From: Burkholderiales bacterium
Lineage (GTDB): Bacteria; Pseudomonadota; Gammaproteobacteria; Burkholderiales; Casimicrobiaceae
Length of the DNA stretch: 6,493 bases
NCBI GenBank assembly: GCA_025354075.1
Contig: JANXNO010000083.1
Location: 1-6,493 of the forward strand
Direction: 5' to 3'
The position numbers and the translations under genes were made by a program. Under the pieces are notes generated by a model that ran no database searches, had not been told where the DNA came from, and worked only from the letters and a program-made list of their open reading frames with translations. Shown here piece by piece: positions 5,070 to 6,493 of the stretch (position 1 is its first letter; each line of letters starts with the position of its first letter).

Positions 5070-6493
5070 ATCCACATCCTCAATCGGGCGAAAGTCCTCA
5101 AGCATTGCCACCCGATCCGCTCGTCGACAGTGCGGTGACCCATGACCAGCCTTCGCTGGACGCAGGACTGACCACCGAGCAGAGCGCTACCGCGTCCGTC
5201 CCGATGCTTCCCACCGCGCCTACCGCAACTTCCGCGCCCGTGGTGCGCGTTGAAGGTCTCGCAGAAACACTGCACGACGTGCGCCACGAGTTGGCACTCA
5301 TCAGCCATGCCACCAAGTATGAATGGGTGAACAAGCGGCTGATCCTGTTCCGCAACGCGCTCATTGCAATGAGCATCCTCGTCGTCGTGATTGTGGCGGC
5401 AGTCGCGTGCTATCGCGAAGCGTATCGGCAGACCATGACGGTTGCGGCGTTTGACGTGCCCGAATCGCTTGCTGAGCGGGGCATCACCGGACAAGTGGTG
5501 GCAAAAGCCGTGTTTGATGAGCTCATCATCCGACGGGATCTGGTGACAAATTTAGAAGCGGGCGAACTCAAAGGCGCATGGGCCGAAAACCGGGCCGACG
5601 TGGCGATTCCCGAAGCCAAGTTCACGCTGCAATCGGTATTTCGTTACCTGCGCTACATGACGGGCAATGAAATTGCCGTAGACGGTGAAATCATTTTGAA
5701 CGGCGACAACGCCACGATGAAGGTGCGCGTGGCGGGCCGTCCGCCAACCATTGTCACCGGTCCGATGAGCGATTGGCAAAAACTGGTCGGCGCATTGGCC
5801 AACGGTGTGCTGGAGGTGACGCAGCCCGCCGTACTCGCCGGTTACCTCGGCGCACAAGCCAAAACCCCGGAGGATTTGCGGGCACTGTCCAAACACCTCA
5901 TCAAAATGCAGAACGCCGCTGTTCGGCCTCGCCCTGCCGTGATGTCGGTCGCTTACGACGCCTACGGTAGCGCGCTGCTGCGCCAGGGCAAGACTGATGA
6001 AGCCCAAGCCGCGTTCGCTGAAGCGATGGCGCTGGACAACACTAACGGAGTGGCGGTGATTAACGCCGCGAACCTGCAAAGCGTGCGGCGCAATTATGTG
6101 GACGCCGCCGTGTTGTACAGACAGGCACAGAGCATGCGCTTGCCGGGCACCGTTAAGGCGCGAGCGCTGCTACGACGCCTTGCAGGCGCAATCAATTCAG
6201 GCGACTGTCCAGCCGCAGCCCAAGCGCTGAGCGAAGCAAAGGCTTCACCCGACTATCGTGTGAGCGAAACTGCATCGGGCGAGGAGGCCTATTACATCGT
6301 GCAGTGCGAGTTTGAGGAGGCACGCGCCGTCGCGTTGATCGAGCGGCATGCCACGCTTCACCCCGACGCGAGCCGCAACATCAATGCATTAGGTCTGATA
6401 CAAGGAACTCGACCTGAGCGTCGCTACCTTGACGAAGCGATCGCCGCCTTTCGCAAAGCTATTGCGGCAGGTGTCGAAGACAGCTTGCTGTAT
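5066..6493 (+). CDS. Single-span membrane protein with TPR repeats (3' end cut by window edge)
   Basis: No named gene is recognised. The 476 residues present show a Pro/Ser/Thr-rich cytoplasmic tail (1-60) and a short amphipathic, possibly coiled segment (62-82). One membrane helix follows (about 97-115), after positively charged NKRLILFR. A soluble region (about 125-262) contains FDVPESLAERGITGQVVAKAV (split at 129-138 and 139-149) and RYLRYMTGNE. TPR repeats come next: AYDAYGSALLRQGKTDEAQ with following residues (about 297-328) is canonical, 331-360 is a second, and YLDEAIAAFRKAIAAG (454-469) starts another. By charge the TPR part should be outside the cytoplasm. From memory, a VP-x-LA-x-RG-TGQVVA segment before TPRs occurs in other proteobacterial proteins, some fused to signalling domains; this recollection is unchecked. 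The GTG start at 5066 is the first start codon in the open frame. It lacks a clear Shine-Dalgarno and overlaps the stop of a 7-codon upstream frame (5046-5069). The frame is open with no stop to the right edge. TPRs suggest protein-protein contacts; function is unknown. Confidence 0.85.
   Translation, partial: MNPHPQSGESPQALPPDPLVDSAVTHDQPSLDAGLTTEQSATASVPMLPTAPTATSAPVVRVEGLAETLHDVRHELALISHATKYEWVNKRLILFRNALIAMSILVVVIVAAVACYREAYRQTMTVAAFDVPESLAERGITGQVVAKAVFDELIIRRDLVTNLEAGELKGAWAENRADVAIPEAKFTLQSVFRYLRYMTGNEIAVDGEIILNGDNATMKVRVAGRPPTIVTGPMSDWQKLVGALANGVLEVTQPAVLAGYLGAQAKTPEDLRALSKHLIKMQNAAVRPRPAVMSVAYDAYGSALLRQGKTDEAQAAFAEAMALDNTNGVAVINAANLQSVRRNYVDAAVLYRQAQSMRLPGTVKARALLRRLAGAINSGDCPAAAQALSEAKASPDYRVSETASGEEAYYIVQCEFEEARAVALIERHATLHPDASRNINALGLIQGTRPERRYLDEAIAAFRKAIAAGVEDSLLY

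Noticed and set aside
5552..6079. Minus-strand open frame of 175 codons opposite the TPR gene
   Set aside because: The plus strand frame is open for 476 codons with a membrane helix and recognisable TPR motifs; the antisense product has atypical composition and no domain.

Overview
The window is an ordinary-looking stretch of a moderately GC-rich proteobacterial chromosome. GTAG-headed REP elements and a dispersed CCCTCTCCCGC palindrome point towards Gammaproteobacteria (Xanthomonadales or Pseudomonas-like) or Betaproteobacteria. The sequence alone does not settle the genus. No RNA gene, insertion sequence, CRISPR array or prophage gene was seen.

Layout. Positions 1-1959 (minus strand) hold the first two genes of a general L-amino-acid ABC importer of the Aap/YhdWXYZ type. 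The periplasmic binding protein (aapJ-like) is complete and comes first. A 151-nt gap follows, carrying a perfect 11-bp hairpin fused to a four-tract G-quadruplex motif. Then comes the first permease (aapQ-like), cut by the left edge; the second permease and the ATPase are expected beyond it. Positions 1960-2260 are non-coding: a candidate sigma-54 (-24/-12) promoter for the importer, two inverted repeats around it, and a head-to-head REP pair just after the next gene. Positions 2261-4234 (minus) encode a CPA2 cation:proton antiporter with TrkA-N and TrkA-C regulatory domains. Divergent from it, 4292-4900 (plus) encodes a CDP-alcohol phosphatidyltransferase whose stop codon lies inside a third REP-like element, followed at once by a 57-nt imperfect palindrome. 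From 5066 to the right edge (plus) runs an incomplete gene for a single-span membrane protein with a conserved-looking extracytoplasmic domain and TPR repeats.

The importer operon probably responds to nitrogen status if the sigma-54 promoter is real, and the intergenic structure would favour excess binding protein over permease. The antiporter and the phosphatidyltransferase share a 57-nt divergent intergenic region but have no obvious common pathway. No clear new multi-gene system is visible. The points most worth checking are the intergenic RNA/DNA structures, the promoter, the REP that supplies a stop codon, and the uncharacterised TPR membrane protein with an unusual translation start.
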